Below are positions 30,558 to 43,652 of a stretch of DNA of 64,000 nt, in pieces. This stretch comes from Escherichia coli (GTDB taxonomy: Bacteria > Pseudomonadota > Gammaproteobacteria > Enterobacterales > Enterobacteriaceae): the NCBI RefSeq assembly GCF_011881725.1, contig NZ_JAATUR010000009.1:1-64000 (forward strand). The letters are read 5' to 3'. The position numbers and the translations under genes were made by a program. Under the pieces are notes generated by a model. It saw nothing but the letters and a program-made list of their open reading frames with translations. It searched no databases and was not told where the DNA came from. The number at the start of each line of letters is the position of its first letter. Position 1 is the stretch's first letter.

Positions 30558-30584
30558 AAGAGGCAGTAAATTGTGCGTATATTA

Positions 30585-30682
30585 TTCCGGATGTGGCGCG
30601 AACGCCTTATCCGGCCCACAAAACCCGCAAATTCAATTAATTGCGCCCCTTGTAGGCCTGATAAGCGTAGCGCATCAGGCAA
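30585..30682. repeat. BIME (two REP units) between ycfZ and cobB
   Basis: A REP unit TTCCGGATGTGGCGCG...CCTTATCCGGCC (30585-30616) and an opposing unit TAGGCCTGATAAGCG...GCGCATCAGGCA (30652-30681) flank a short spacer, located between convergent genes. The second unit reaches almost to the cobB stop codon. Confidence 0.88.
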
Positions 30683-30693
30683 TTACTCCTGAT

Positions 30694-31515
30694 TTATAAT
30701 CCCTTCAGCAACTTCTCAACAAATTCAGGCACCACCTGACTTGCCGGGCCGTAATATTTCTCGGCGAATTCATTACCGACCTGGCTCGGTTCAAGATTGA
30801 GTTCAACGGTGTGAGCACCATGCAATTTTGCTTCATGGACAAAACCAGCCGCCGGATAAACATGCCCGGATGTGCCAATAGCAATGAAAATATCGGCCAT
30901 CGACAACGCCATATAAATTTCATCCATGCCGAGTGGCATTTCGCCAAACCATACAACGTGTGGGCGCAAGGGTGCCGGGAACTGGCAACAATGACATTTA
31001 TCTTCTGGCGTAACGTCTCCGGTCCAGTCGAGAACCTGACCACTTTGCGAACAACGAACTTTCAGCAATTCCCCATGCATATGAATCACATTGGTATTAC
31101 CGGCACGTTCATGCAGGTTGTCGATATTCTGCGTCACCAGTAAAAAGCGATCGCCGAGAGCATCTTGTAGTTTAGCCAGCGCAAGATGCGCGGCGTTAGG
31201 CTGAATTTCTGGCTGCTGCAACTGTCGACGGCGGGCGTTATAAAACGCTTGCACCAGTTCAGGGTCGCGATTAAAACCTTCTGGCGTTGCCACATCTTCA
31301 ACCCGATGTTCTTCCCACAGGCCATCTGCGGCACGAAAGGTACGAATACCTGATTCCGCAGAAATCCCTGCCCCAGTCAGTACGAGTACTCTTGGTTTTT
31401 CCATTGCTTCCGGCACCACTTTATCTCTGAAAAAAATACGTTGACGCAAACGCTCGCGCAGGCGGCGTTTATTTTTACGAAAACGACTTAACCGATGACC
31501 CCGACGCGACAGCAT
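30694..31515 (-). CDS. cobB: NAD-dependent protein deacylase CobB (sirtuin)
   Basis: A 273-aa sirtuin that removes acetyl and succinyl groups from lysines, for example on acetyl-CoA synthetase. NAD-binding [26 protein letters not shown] and catalytic His in HMHGELL are intact. The zinc module is visible at VRCSQSG and KCHCCQF. An internal ATG (residue 38, [13 protein letters not shown]) would give the short isoform. K-12 CobB has 279 residues ending KAGSIA; here an AAA to TAA change removes the last six. The catalytic core is not affected. Last gene of the lolCDE-nagK-cobB run. Confidence 0.96.
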   Translation of the reverse strand: MLSRRGHRLSRFRKNKRRLRERLRQRIFFRDKVVPEAMEKPRVLVLTGAGISAESGIRTFRAADGLWEEHRVEDVATPEGFNRDPELVQAFYNARRRQLQQPEIQPNAAHLALAKLQDALGDRFLLVTQNIDNLHERAGNTNVIHMHGELLKVRCSQSGQVLDWTGDVTPEDKCHCCQFPAPLRPHVVWFGEMPLGMDEIYMALSMADIFIAIGTSGHVYPAAGFVHEAKLHGAHTVELNLEPSQVGNEFAEKYYGPASQVVPEFVEKLLKGL

Positions 31516-31530
31516 AGCAACCTCTGTTGA

Positions 31531-32442
31531 TTAATCGGTGAGATGTAGGAAGGCCGCACCGCGCATTCCTCCCGCATCCCCGTGGCGCGCACGTTCAATG
31601 CGCGGAACACGAGCGACAGGTAAGAGATGACGAGGCAGCCTTTCCGCCAGTTGTGTTGTGATTGCCGGGAAATTCGATAAGCCACCGCCAATAACCACCA
31701 GTTCGGGATCAACAATGGTCAGGATATTTCCCAGACAAACCGCTAATAGATCCAGATAACGCTCGACGTGCGCCCTTGCCTGCTCATCGCCTTGATCATA
31801 AAGCGCAATAATTTCAGGAGCCTGCAACGGTTGATGATAATAGTGTTGATACAGCCACGCAAAACCGCGACCAGACAGATAATTTTCGATGCAGCCAAGC
31901 TGACCACAGCCGCAGCGGCGCAACGGGAAATCCAGCCCCATCATGGTTAACGCATCAACCGGCAGACGCATATGACCAAACTCGCCGGTAATGTAGCTTT
32001 TGCCGGTAATCGGTTTACCGTTGAAAATCAGCCCGCCCCCCACGCCGGTACCGAGAATCAATCCCATAACCAGTGAATATTGAGTAAATTCTTCATCCCA
32101 GGCTTCTGAAAGGGCAAAACAGTTGGCATCGTTATCAAGGCGTACATCGCGATCAAGACGTGCGCTCAGGTCAGCACGTAGCGGTTTACCGCTGGCGACG
32201 GGGACATTGGCGGCATACAGCGTGCCATCTTCTGTTTCCGGCATTCCCGGAATACCGATGCCGACAGAACCTTTACAGCCAAAACGCTGATCGGCTTCGG
32301 CCACCAGCTCGCACACTGCATCTAAAAATGCGTCATAGCTGTCACGCGGTGTCGGCACCCGCTTTTCCCACTGCAACTGCCGACCGCTATCAAACACGCC
32401 AAGCGCAATTTTTGTTCCACCAATATCAAACCCGTAATACAT
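31531..32442 (-). CDS. nagK: N-acetyl-D-glucosamine kinase
   Basis: A 303-aa ROK-family kinase that phosphorylates GlcNAc released during peptidoglycan recycling. ATP-binding [13 protein letters not shown] is at the N-terminus. The ROK zinc motif is [15 protein letters not shown], and catalytic Asp is in DNDANCFAL. It lies 28 bases after lolE and 15 before cobB. It pairs functionally with nagZ (46032-47057), which generates GlcNAc. Confidence 0.97.
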   Translation of the reverse strand: MYYGFDIGGTKIALGVFDSGRQLQWEKRVPTPRDSYDAFLDAVCELVAEADQRFGCKGSVGIGIPGMPETEDGTLYAANVPVASGKPLRADLSARLDRDVRLDNDANCFALSEAWDEEFTQYSLVMGLILGTGVGGGLIFNGKPITGKSYITGEFGHMRLPVDALTMMGLDFPLRRCGCGQLGCIENYLSGRGFAWLYQHYYHQPLQAPEIIALYDQGDEQARAHVERYLDLLAVCLGNILTIVDPELVVIGGGLSNFPAITTQLAERLPRHLLPVARVPRIERARHGDAGGMRGAAFLHLTD

Positions 32443-32470
32443 TGCCGCTCCTTGTTATAATGTACTGCCT

Positions 32471-35728
<3,258 letters not shown>

Positions 35729-35868
35729 CTAAATTGCCATGTTTAATCATCAATCTTGCAGCCTGATCTTTATCTGAAAAATAACCAAATACAGACAGAT
35801 ACGCGTTACACCACGCTACCCGCCCCGCAGGATCACCAGCATGTTAAATAAAAAAGTGTGTTGTCCTG

Positions 35869-36939
35869 ATGAAACAAAAAGAGCTATGGCTTAATCAGAT
35901 CAAAGGGTTATGTATCTGTCTGGTGGTGGTTTATCACTCGGTTATTACCTTTTACCCACATCTGACCAACTTCCAGCATCCGTTATCGGAAGTCCTGAGC
36001 AAATGCTGGATCTATTTCAATCTTTACCTTGCCCCCTTTCGTATGCCGGTTTTTTTCTTTATCTCCGGCTATTTAATTCGCCGCTATATCGACAGCGTGC
36101 CATGGGGAAATTGTCTCGATAAACGGATCTGGAGCATCTTTTGGGTGCTGGCGCTTTGGGGCGTGGTTCAGTGGCTGGCGTTAAGTGCGCTGAATCAGTG
36201 GCTGGCACCTGAGCGCGATTTAAGCAATGCCTCCAATGCCGCTTATGCTGATTCCTCTGGCGAATTCCTGCACGGGATGATCACCGCCAGCACCAGCTTG
36301 TGGTATCTGTACGCTTTAATTGTCTATTTCGTGGTGTGTAAAATTTTTAGCCGTCTGGCGCTGCCATTATTCGCCTTGTTTGTGCTGCTGAGTGTGGCTG
36401 TTAATTTCGTTCCCACACCGTGGTGGGGAATGAACAGTGTGATCCGCAATCTACCTTACTACAGTCTTGGTGCATGGTTTGGTGCAACGCTAATGACCTA
36501 TGTTAAAGAGGTGCCTCTACGCCGCCATTTGCTGGTGGCTTCGCTGCTGGCTGTTCTGGCGGTTGCCGCCTGGTTGTTTAATGTGTCACTGCTGCTGTCG
36601 CTGGTGTCGATTGTGGTGATCATGAAACTGTTTTATCAGTATGAACAGCGTTCTGGCATGCGTTCTTCCAGCCTGCTGAATGTGATTGGTTCCAACACCA
36701 TTGCTATCTACACCACCCATCGCATTCTGGTAGAGGTATTCAGCTTAACGCTGATTCCACAAATAAATGCGGCACGCTTGTCGTCGCAAGTCGAACTGGC
36801 CCTCCTGCTGGTTTATCCCTTTGTCAGTTTGTTGATTTGTACACTGGCTGGCTTGCTGGTGCGAAAATTTTCACAACGCGTATTCAGCGACGTGTTGTTC
36901 TCACCGCCTTCTCTGCCTGTCACCGGTTACTCTCGTTAA
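35869..36939 (+). CDS. ycfT: YcfT, acyltransferase-3 family membrane protein
   Basis: A 356-aa polytopic inner-membrane protein with about ten hydrophobic segments. The N-terminal LNQIKGLCICLVVVYHS carries the His typical of acyltransferase-3 proteins, followed by FFFISGYLIRRY. The function is not established; the family transfers acyl groups to sugars or other envelope molecules. Divergent from lolC across a 260-base gap that shows no other feature. Confidence 0.92.
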   Translation: MKQKELWLNQIKGLCICLVVVYHSVITFYPHLTNFQHPLSEVLSKCWIYFNLYLAPFRMPVFFFISGYLIRRYIDSVPWGNCLDKRIWSIFWVLALWGVVQWLALSALNQWLAPERDLSNASNAAYADSSGEFLHGMITASTSLWYLYALIVYFVVCKIFSRLALPLFALFVLLSVAVNFVPTPWWGMNSVIRNLPYYSLGAWFGATLMTYVKEVPLRRHLLVASLLAVLAVAAWLFNVSLLLSLVSIVVIMKLFYQYEQRSGMRSSSLLNVIGSNTIAIYTTHRILVEVFSLTLIPQINAARLSSQVELALLLVYPFVSLLICTLAGLLVRKFSQRVFSDVLFSPPSLPVTGYSR

Positions 36940-36942
36940 GCC

Positions 36943-36967
36943 ATCGCCCCTGCCGGGGCGATTCAAT
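36943..36967 (+). terminator. ycfT terminator
   Basis: ATCGCCCC (36943-36950) / GGGGCGAT (36955-36962) with tail TCAATTT, four bases after the ycfT stop. Confidence 0.8.
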
Positions 36968-37066
36968 TTGCTAAACCATGTCGATTACGGATAATGAACA
37001 GCATTGCTTATCAGAGATATGCCCCCATATGTTGAGGCATATCCTAACGAGACTCTGACAACCGTT

Positions 37067-40000
37067 ATGCCTGAACAATATCGTTATACGCTGCCCGTCA
37101 AAGCGGGTGAGCAGCGTCTGCTGGGCGAGTTAACCGGCGCTGCCTGTGCGACGCTGGTGGCGGAAATTGCCGAACGTCACGCCGGACCGGTGGTGCTTAT
37201 TGCGCCAGATATGCAAAATGCTCTGCGTTTGCATGATGAAATCAGCCAGTTCACCGACCAGATGGTGATGAATCTGGCGGACTGGGAAACCCTTCCCTAC
37301 GACAGTTTTTCGCCTCATCAGGACATTATTTCCTCACGCCTTTCCACTCTTTACCAGCTACCGACGATGCAGCGTGGCGTACTGATTGTTCCGGTGAATA
37401 CGCTTATGCAGCGTGTTTGCCCGCACAGTTTTCTCCACGGCCACGCGCTGGTGATGAAAAAAGGGCAGCGGTTATCGCGAGATGCTTTGCGTACGCAACT
37501 GGACAGCGCCGGGTATCGCCATGTTGATCAGGTTATGGAACACGGCGAATACGCCACGCGCGGCGCGTTGCTGGATCTTTTCCCGATGGGCAGCGAACTG
37601 CCTTATCGTCTTGATTTTTTTGATGATGAAATCGACAGCCTGCGCGTGTTTGACGTCGACAGCCAGCGTACGCTGGAGGAAGTTGAAGCCATCAACCTGC
37701 TGCCCGCGCACGAATTTCCGACCGATAAAGCGGCGATTGAACTGTTCCGCAGCCAGTGGCGCGATACCTTCGAAGTAAAGCGCGATCCGGAACATATTTA
37801 TCAGCAAGTAAGTAAAGGCACATTACCTGCCGGGATCGAGTACTGGCAGCCGCTGTTCTTCAGCGAACCACTGCCGCCACTGTTCAGTTATTTCCCTGCC
37901 AATACGCTGCTGGTGAATACTGGCGATCTGGAAAACAGTGCCGAACGTTTTCAGGCAGACACGCTGGCACGTTTTGAGAATCGCGGCGTCGATCCGATGC
38001 GCCCGCTATTGCCGCCACAATCACTCTGGCTGCGGGTCGATGAACTATTTTCAGAGCTGAAAAACTGGCCGCGGGTGCAGCTAAAAACCGAACATTTACC
38101 GACGAAAGCAGCGAATGCCAATTTAGGTTTCCAGAAACTGCCAGATCTGGCCGTTCAGGCGCAACAAAAAGCGCCACTGGACGCGCTGCGCAAGTTCCTC
38201 GAAACCTTCGATGGCCCGGTAGTATTCTCGGTAGAAAGTGAAGGTCGCCGTGAAGCGCTGGGCGAACTGCTCGCGCGAATTAAAATTGCTCCGCAACGTA
38301 TTATGCGTCTTGATGAAGCCAGCGACCGTGGGCGTTATCTGATGATTGGCGCTGCAGAGCATGGTTTTGTCGATACGGTACGCAACCTGGCATTAATTTG
38401 CGAAAGCGATCTACTCGGTGAACGTGTTGCCCGTCGCCGTCAGGACTCACGTCGCGCCATCAACCCCGACACGCTGATCCGTAACCTCGCAGAGCTGCAT
38501 ATTGGTCAGCCAGTGGTGCATCTGGAACACGGTGTCGGGCGCTATGCCGGAATGACTACGCTGGAAGCGGGCGGCATTACTGCCGAGTACCTGATGCTCA
38601 CCTATGCCAACGATGCCAAACTGTATGTTCCGGTGTCGTCTCTACATCTGATCAGCCGTTACGCTGGTGGCGCGGAAGAAAACGCCCCGCTGCATAAACT
38701 TGGCGGCGATGCGTGGTCACGCGCGCGGCAGAAAGCGGCAGAAAAAGTGCGTGATGTAGCGGCGGAATTGCTGGATATCTACGCGCAACGTGCTGCCAAA
38801 GAAGGCTTCGCGTTCAAACACGATCGCGAGCAATATCAACTGTTCTGCGACAGCTTCCCGTTCGAAACCACGCCGGATCAGGCGCAGGCCATTAATGCTG
38901 TACTTAGCGATATGTGTCAGCCGCTGGCAATGGATCGTCTGGTATGCGGCGATGTTGGTTTTGGTAAAACAGAAGTGGCAATGCGTGCAGCTTTCCTCGC
39001 TGTAGAGAACCACAAGCAGGTGGCGGTATTAGTACCAACCACCCTTCTCGCGCAACAACATTACGATAACTTCCGCGACCGTTTCGCTAACTGGCCGGTA
39101 CGCATCGAAATGATCTCCCGTTTCCGCAGCGCCAAAGAACAGACGCAAATCCTGGCGGAAGTGGCGGAAGGGAAAATCGATATTCTGATCGGCACGCACA
39201 AACTGCTGCAAAGCGACGTCAAATTTAAAGATTTAGGCTTGCTGATTGTCGATGAAGAACACCGCTTCGGGGTACGTCATAAAGAGCGGATTAAAGCGAT
39301 GCGCGCAAACGTAGATATTCTGACGCTTACTGCAACGCCGATTCCGCGAACGTTGAATATGGCGATGAGCGGAATGCGAGATCTGTCAATTATCGCCACG
39401 CCGCCCGCCCGTCGTCTGGCAGTTAAAACCTTTGTCCGTGAGTACGATAGTCTGGTCGTCCGGGAGGCGATCCTGCGTGAAATTCTGCGCGGGGGTCAGG
39501 TTTATTATCTCTACAATGATGTAGAAAACATCCAGAAAGCCGCCGAACGACTGGCGGAACTGGTGCCGGAAGCGCGGATTGCCATCGGTCACGGGCAGAT
39601 GCGTGAGCGCGAACTGGAACGGGTGATGAATGATTTCCATCATCAACGTTTCAACGTGCTGGTTTGTACCACCATTATCGAAACTGGGATCGACATCCCG
39701 ACTGCCAACACCATTATCATTGAACGCGCGGATCACTTCGGTCTGGCGCAGCTGCACCAGTTACGTGGTCGCGTCGGACGTTCGCATCATCAGGCATATG
39801 CATGGTTGCTGACGCCGCATCCGAAAGCGATGACTACCGATGCGCAAAAACGTCTTGAAGCGATTGCCTCGCTGGAAGATCTCGGTGCAGGTTTTGCCCT
39901 GGCAACACACGATCTGGAGATCCGCGGCGCGGGTGAACTGCTCGGCGAAGAACAGAGCGGCTCAATGGAAACCATCGGCTTCTCGCTATATATGGAGTTG

Positions 40001-40513
40001 CTGGAAAACGCCGTTGATGCGCTGAAAGCCGGACGCGAGCCGTCGCTGGAAGATCTCACCAGCCAGCAAACGGAAGTCGAACTGCGGATGCCGTCGCTAC
40101 TGCCGGATGATTTCATCCCTGACGTGAATACGCGTTTGTCGTTCTATAAGCGTATTGCCAGCGCCAAAACGGAAAACGAACTGGAAGAGATCAAAGTCGA
40201 GCTTATCGATCGTTTCGGCCTGCTGCCGGATCCGGCGCGTACCCTGCTGGATATTGCCCGTCTGCGCCAGCAAGCGCAGAAACTGGGGATCAGGAAGCTA
40301 GAAGGTAATGAGAAAGGCGGCGTGATCGAATTTGCCGAGAAGAATCATGTGAATCCAGCCTGGCTGATTGGTTTGCTGCAAAAACAGCCGCAACATTACC
40401 GCCTTGATGGCCCGACTCGCCTGAAGTTTATTCAGGATTTGAGCGAGCGGAAAACGCGTATCGAATGGGTACGCCAGTTTATGCGTGAACTGGAAGAGAA
40501 CGCGATCGCTTGA
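37067..40513 (+). CDS. mfd: Transcription-repair coupling factor Mfd
   Basis: A 1148-aa translocase that removes stalled RNA polymerase from lesions and recruits UvrA. The N-terminal UvrB-homology module (about 1-340) is degenerate in ATPase motifs. The RNA-polymerase-interaction domain lies around 470-545 (HLEHGVGRYAGM). SF2 motor motifs are Walker A GDVGFGKTE (about 627-635), DEEH (DEEHRFG), TATPIPRT and QLRGRVGRS. The C-terminal autoinhibitory TRCF domain is complete. ATG 37067 gives the normal length; an in-frame start at 37004 adds 21 non-conserved residues. Confidence 0.98.
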   Translation: MPEQYRYTLPVKAGEQRLLGELTGAACATLVAEIAERHAGPVVLIAPDMQNALRLHDEISQFTDQMVMNLADWETLPYDSFSPHQDIISSRLSTLYQLPTMQRGVLIVPVNTLMQRVCPHSFLHGHALVMKKGQRLSRDALRTQLDSAGYRHVDQVMEHGEYATRGALLDLFPMGSELPYRLDFFDDEIDSLRVFDVDSQRTLEEVEAINLLPAHEFPTDKAAIELFRSQWRDTFEVKRDPEHIYQQVSKGTLPAGIEYWQPLFFSEPLPPLFSYFPANTLLVNTGDLENSAERFQADTLARFENRGVDPMRPLLPPQSLWLRVDELFSELKNWPRVQLKTEHLPTKAANANLGFQKLPDLAVQAQQKAPLDALRKFLETFDGPVVFSVESEGRREALGELLARIKIAPQRIMRLDEASDRGRYLMIGAAEHGFVDTVRNLALICESDLLGERVARRRQDSRRAINPDTLIRNLAELHIGQPVVHLEHGVGRYAGMTTLEAGGITAEYLMLTYANDAKLYVPVSSLHLISRYAGGAEENAPLHKLGGDAWSRARQKAAEKVRDVAAELLDIYAQRAAKEGFAFKHDREQYQLFCDSFPFETTPDQAQAINAVLSDMCQPLAMDRLVCGDVGFGKTEVAMRAAFLAVENHKQVAVLVPTTLLAQQHYDNFRDRFANWPVRIEMISRFRSAKEQTQILAEVAEGKIDILIGTHKLLQSDVKFKDLGLLIVDEEHRFGVRHKERIKAMRANVDILTLTATPIPRTLNMAMSGMRDLSIIATPPARRLAVKTFVREYDSLVVREAILREILRGGQVYYLYNDVENIQKAAERLAELVPEARIAIGHGQMRERELERVMNDFHHQRFNVLVCTTIIETGIDIPTANTIIIERADHFGLAQLHQLRGRVGRSHHQAYAWLLTPHPKAMTTDAQKRLEAIASLEDLGAGFALATHDLEIRGAGELLGEEQSGSMETIGFSLYMELLENAVDALKAGREPSLEDLTSQQTEVELRMPSLLPDDFIPDVNTRLSFYKRIASAKTENELEEIKVELIDRFGLLPDPARTLLDIARLRQQAQKLGIRKLEGNEKGGVIEFAEKNHVNPAWLIGLLQKQPQHYRLDGPTRLKFIQDLSERKTRIEWVRQFMRELEENAIA

Positions 40514-40523
40514 TGGTTAGATC

Positions 40524-40543
40524 GGGGGCGTTTCTGCGCCCCC
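40524..40543 (+). terminator. Hairpin after mfd
   Basis: GGGGGCG (40524-40530) / CGCCCCC (40537-40543), 11 bases after the mfd stop, without a T tract. Confidence 0.65.
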
Positions 40544-40657
40544 ATCTGCAACATTTACAAATTCTTTGCACTTCCCTGCACTATCCGACACTGTCACCAT
40601 CCATAATTCAGGCTTATCTTTTTATTATAATAACCTTGTATTTATTATGGATTTTTG

Positions 40658-41620
40658 GTGATGATAAAAACGCGTTTTTCTCGCTGGCTGACGTTTTTTA
40701 CGTTCGCCGCTGCCGTGGCGCTGGCGCTACCGGCAAAAGCCAACACCTGGCCGCTGCCGGCAGCGGGCAGTCGTCTGGTTGGCGAAAACAAATTTCATGT
40801 GGTGGAAAATGACGGCGGTTCGCTGGAAGCTATCGCCAAAAAATATAACGTCGGCTTTCTCGCTCTGTTACAGGCTAACCCCGGCGTTGATCCTTACGTA
40901 CCGCGCGCGGGTAGCGTGTTAACGATCCCGTTGCAAACACTACTTCCAGATGCGCCTCGCGAAGGTATTGTGATCAACATTGCAGAGTTGCGCCTCTATT
41001 ACTACCCGCCGGGCAAAAATTCGGTAACTGTGTATCCAATAGGCATTGGTCAATTAGGTGGTGACACGCTGACGCCAACAATGGTGACGACCGTTTCAGA
41101 TAAACGCGCCAATCCGACATGGACGCCTACGGCGAACATCCGCGCCCGTTATAAAGCGCAGGGTATTGAGTTGCCTGCGGTAGTGCCAGCAGGACCGGAT
41201 AACCCAATGGGGCATCATGCGATTCGTCTGGCGGCCTATGGCGGCGTTTATTTGTTGCACGGAACGAACGCCGATTTCGGCATTGGCATGCGGGTAAGTT
41301 CTGGCTGTATACGTCTGCGTGATAATGATATCAAAACACTCTTTAGCCAGGTCACCCCTGGCACCAAAGTCAATATCATCAACACGCCGATTAAAGTCGC
41401 TGTCGAACCAAACGGCGCGCGTCTGGTTGAAGTACATCAGCCGCTGTCAGAGAAGATTGATGATGATCCGCAACTGCTACCAATTACGCTGAATAGCGCA
41501 ATGCAATCATTTAAAGATGCAGCACAAACTGACGCTGAAGTGATGCAGCATGTGATGGATGTCCGTTCCGGTATGCCGGTGGATGTTCGCCGTCATCAAC
41601 TGAACCCACAAACGCTGTAA
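40658..41620 (+). CDS. ldtC: L,D-transpeptidase LdtC (YcfS)
   Basis: A 320-aa periplasmic enzyme that attaches Braun lipoprotein to the peptidoglycan meso-diaminopimelate. A signal peptide (about 1-28, cleavage near PAKA-NTW) precedes a LysM domain (FHVVENDGGSLEAIAKKYNV). The YkuD catalytic domain has His in LLHGTN and the nucleophile Cys in VSSGCIRLRDND. GTG 40658 and ATG 41-series alternatives differ by one residue (ATG at 40661). Confidence 0.96.
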   Translation: MMIKTRFSRWLTFFTFAAAVALALPAKANTWPLPAAGSRLVGENKFHVVENDGGSLEAIAKKYNVGFLALLQANPGVDPYVPRAGSVLTIPLQTLLPDAPREGIVINIAELRLYYYPPGKNSVTVYPIGIGQLGGDTLTPTMVTTVSDKRANPTWTPTANIRARYKAQGIELPAVVPAGPDNPMGHHAIRLAAYGGVYLLHGTNADFGIGMRVSSGCIRLRDNDIKTLFSQVTPGTKVNIINTPIKVAVEPNGARLVEVHQPLSEKIDDDPQLLPITLNSAMQSFKDAAQTDAEVMQHVMDVRSGMPVDVRRHQLNPQTL

Positions 41621-41636
41621 ATACCGAATAAAAAAA

Positions 41637-41663
41637 TCCCCGCGGCACAGAGTGTCGCGGGGA
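41637..41663 (-). terminator. bhsA terminator between ldtC and bhsA
   Basis: TCCCCGCG / CGCGGGGA stem extended inward by GCAC/GTGT. On the minus strand it is followed by TTTTTT, so it mainly serves bhsA; it may also slow transcription from ldtC. Confidence 0.85.
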
Positions 41664-41699
41664 AAAGTAGCAATAGCGGGCATTAATGAGGGTTAATGC

Positions 41700-41957
41700 T
41701 TATTTATAAATGACTGCCGTTCCGTGGAGGGTATTCGGACCGGTTACTGAAGTAATACGAAAAGATTTTGCGCCCATCTCATCCGCTTTTTGCGCCAACT
41801 GTTCTTCCAGCGATCCCAGATTTGTCCCCGCGTTAGCACTAATAGTACCCACTTTTTGTTGGCCTTCTGGTGTTGCCTGCACTTCGACAGCAGCAAAGCT
41901 GGCAAATGACATAGAACTTAAAATCGCCGCAGCGATGAGGGTTTTTACGTTTTTCAT
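41700..41957 (-). CDS. bhsA: BhsA (YcfR), stress-induced outer-membrane protein
   Basis: An 85-aa DUF1471/YhcN-family protein with a signal peptide ending SFAAV (about residue 22). It is linked in E. coli to biofilm formation, peroxide and acid stress, and lowered copper permeability of the outer membrane. Divergent from its repressor gene comR; the 240-base region between contains a perfect CRP-type palindrome. Confidence 0.96.
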   Translation of the reverse strand: MKNVKTLIAAAILSSMSFASFAAVEVQATPEGQQKVGTISANAGTNLGSLEEQLAQKADEMGAKSFRITSVTGPNTLHGTAVIYK

Positions 41958-42025
41958 AATAGTAGCCTTATGCAGATGAATGGCGTCGCAAGTAATTACT
42001 TAACGATCGATAACTAAATGATAGA

Positions 42026-42041
42026 TGTGATCTGGATCACA
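42026..42041. promoter_or_regulatory. Perfect CRP-type palindrome between bhsA and comR
   Basis: TGTGA-TCTGGA-TCACA matches the CRP consensus at all ten core positions. It stands 69 bases before the bhsA start codon and 157 bases before comR, so activation of bhsA is the more likely outcome. Confidence 0.6.
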
Positions 42042-42197
42042 CACAAGAGTTTTTTTATAACAATCACTAACTAAATTAAAAAGCTTTAAATTTCAGTTAA
42101 ATAGAAAGAAATTATTTTTATGGGATCTGGACTGGTGAACGGAGGTGATTATTTTTATAATAACCATTCATTCACAGCCACCAGGTACAACGGCATC

Positions 42198-42830
42198 ATG
42201 GCAACTGATTCAACACAATGTGTAAAAAAAAGCCGTGGCCGCCCAAAAGTGTTCGACAGGGATGCCGCGCTTGATAAGGCCATGAAATTGTTCTGGCAGC
42301 ACGGTTATGAAGCGACTTCTCTTGCGGACCTCGTCGAAGCGACCGGAGCCAAAGCGCCAACGCTCTACGCTGAATTCACCAATAAAGAGGGGTTATTCCG
42401 CGCCGTACTCGACCGTTATATCGATCACTTTGCCGCTAAGCATGAGGCGCAGTTGTTTTGTGAAGAAAAAAGCGTGGAGTCTGCACTGGCGGACTATTTC
42501 GCTGCCGTCGCCAGCTGCTTTACCAGCAAAGACACCCCCGCTGGTTGCTTTATGATCAACAACTGCACCACGCTCTCACCGGATTCTGGCGATATTGCCC
42601 ATACGGTTAAATCACGCCACGCAATGCAAGAACGCACCTTGCAGCAGTTTTTAAGTCAACGCCAGGCTCGCGGGGAAATTCCCGCCCACTGTGACGTGAC
42701 GCATCTTGCGGAATTTCTTAATTGTATTATTCAGGGGATGTCGATAAGCGCCTGTGAAGGCGCATCGCTGGAAAAACTGATGCAGATTGCCCGAACTACT
42801 TTGCGTTTATGGCCCGAACTGGTGAAGTAA
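42198..42830 (+). CDS. comR: Copper-responsive TetR-family repressor ComR
   Basis: A 210-aa TetR-type regulator that represses bhsA and is released by copper. The N-terminal helix-turn-helix is in YEATSLADLVEATGAKAPTLYAEF (about residues 40-63). The ligand domain contains several cysteines (SCFTSKDTPAGCF, NNCTT). ATG 42198 (MATDSTQCVKK) is chosen over a longer in-frame start at 42120, which reads through the promoter region. Formerly ycfQ. Confidence 0.95.
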   Translation: MATDSTQCVKKSRGRPKVFDRDAALDKAMKLFWQHGYEATSLADLVEATGAKAPTLYAEFTNKEGLFRAVLDRYIDHFAAKHEAQLFCEEKSVESALADYFAAVASCFTSKDTPAGCFMINNCTTLSPDSGDIAHTVKSRHAMQERTLQQFLSQRQARGEIPAHCDVTHLAEFLNCIIQGMSISACEGASLEKLMQIARTTLRLWPELVK

Positions 42831-42841
42831 AACGCAAAAAA

Positions 42842-42870
42842 AGCCCCTCAGCCTGAGCGAATGAGGGGCT
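42842..42870. terminator. Bidirectional terminator between comR and ycfJ
   Basis: AGCCCCTCA (42842-42850) / TGAGGGGCT (42862-42870), a 9-bp stem between convergent genes. The A run to its left gives a T run for ycfJ. Confidence 0.88.
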
Positions 42871-42891
42871 AAATTGCAGAGTACAGCCTTG

Positions 42892-43431
42892 TTATACTTT
42901 GTTATTCAGAACCAGTTGCCCGTTGCTATCTAACGGGATCTGCGTACCCGGATCGCGGTCCATACGAATTTTGCCCTGCTGATCGCCGATCTTATAGGTC
43001 ACATCATAACCGAGCATTTTTTCTGACTTGTCATACACCGTTTTACAACGCTGCTGCGTGGTAGTGTAAGTATCGCTTTCCTGGAGAGAGCCCTGGATCT
43101 GGTTACCGGCATATCCGCCGCCCAGCGCCCCTACAACAGTGGCGACATCTTTACCGCGACCACCACCAAACTGATGCCCTATCACCCCGCCAGCGACAGC
43201 CCCGAGGACTGAACCCGCGATGCGGTTTTCATCCTGCACTGGTCGGCGATGGGTCACCGTGACATTGCGGCACTCCTGACGCGGTGTTTTAACTGTTTCC
43301 TTGATTGGGGTTGCAGATACAACCTGAGCGTATTGCGGGCCACGTTCAAACACGTTCAGACTGGCCACTGCCGCTACGCCAAGCGCAGCCGCGACACCAA
43401 TCCCGATACCCGCCAACATTGATTTATTCAC
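42892..43431 (-). CDS. ycfJ: YcfJ, glycine-zipper 2TM-domain protein
   Basis: A 179-aa envelope protein. An N-terminal hydrophobic segment (LAGIGIGVAAALGVAAVASL) acts as signal or anchor. The glycine-zipper domain has GSVLGAVAGGVIGHQFGGG and a second zipper strand GALGGGYAGNQIQG. Two cysteines flank it (QECRNV, QRCKTV). The function is unknown; it has been linked to biofilm in E. coli. Monocistronic, with REP-like sequence upstream. Confidence 0.9.
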   Translation of the reverse strand: MNKSMLAGIGIGVAAALGVAAVASLNVFERGPQYAQVVSATPIKETVKTPRQECRNVTVTHRRPVQDENRIAGSVLGAVAGGVIGHQFGGGRGKDVATVVGALGGGYAGNQIQGSLQESDTYTTTQQRCKTVYDKSEKMLGYDVTYKIGDQQGKIRMDRDPGTQIPLDSNGQLVLNNKV

Positions 43432-43549
43432 GGGAACACCTCCTTCTTTGCAGTTATGTCAATCATGCAAGCGAAGGGGTGAAACGACCATCAGACAGAA
43501 GATGAAAAGCGCGGGAATAACAGGAAAAACGGAGGGATTCAGAGGAGTC

Positions 43550-43640
43550 TGATGCCTGACAGGATGCTTAACACATCTTAGCAGGCCTACAGATCGTACC
43601 GCTTCTTTAGGGCGGATAAGGCGTTTACGCCACATCCGCC
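43550..43640. repeat. REP-like elements between ycfJ and ndh
   Basis: One clear unit GGCGGATAAGGCG...CATCCGCC (43611-43640) is preceded by a degenerate partner beginning TGATGCCTGAC (43550) and ending near GCAGGCCTAC (43581-43590). Typical intergenic BIME placement just beyond ndh. Confidence 0.75.
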
Positions 43641-43652
43641 AGTGCACGCCGA

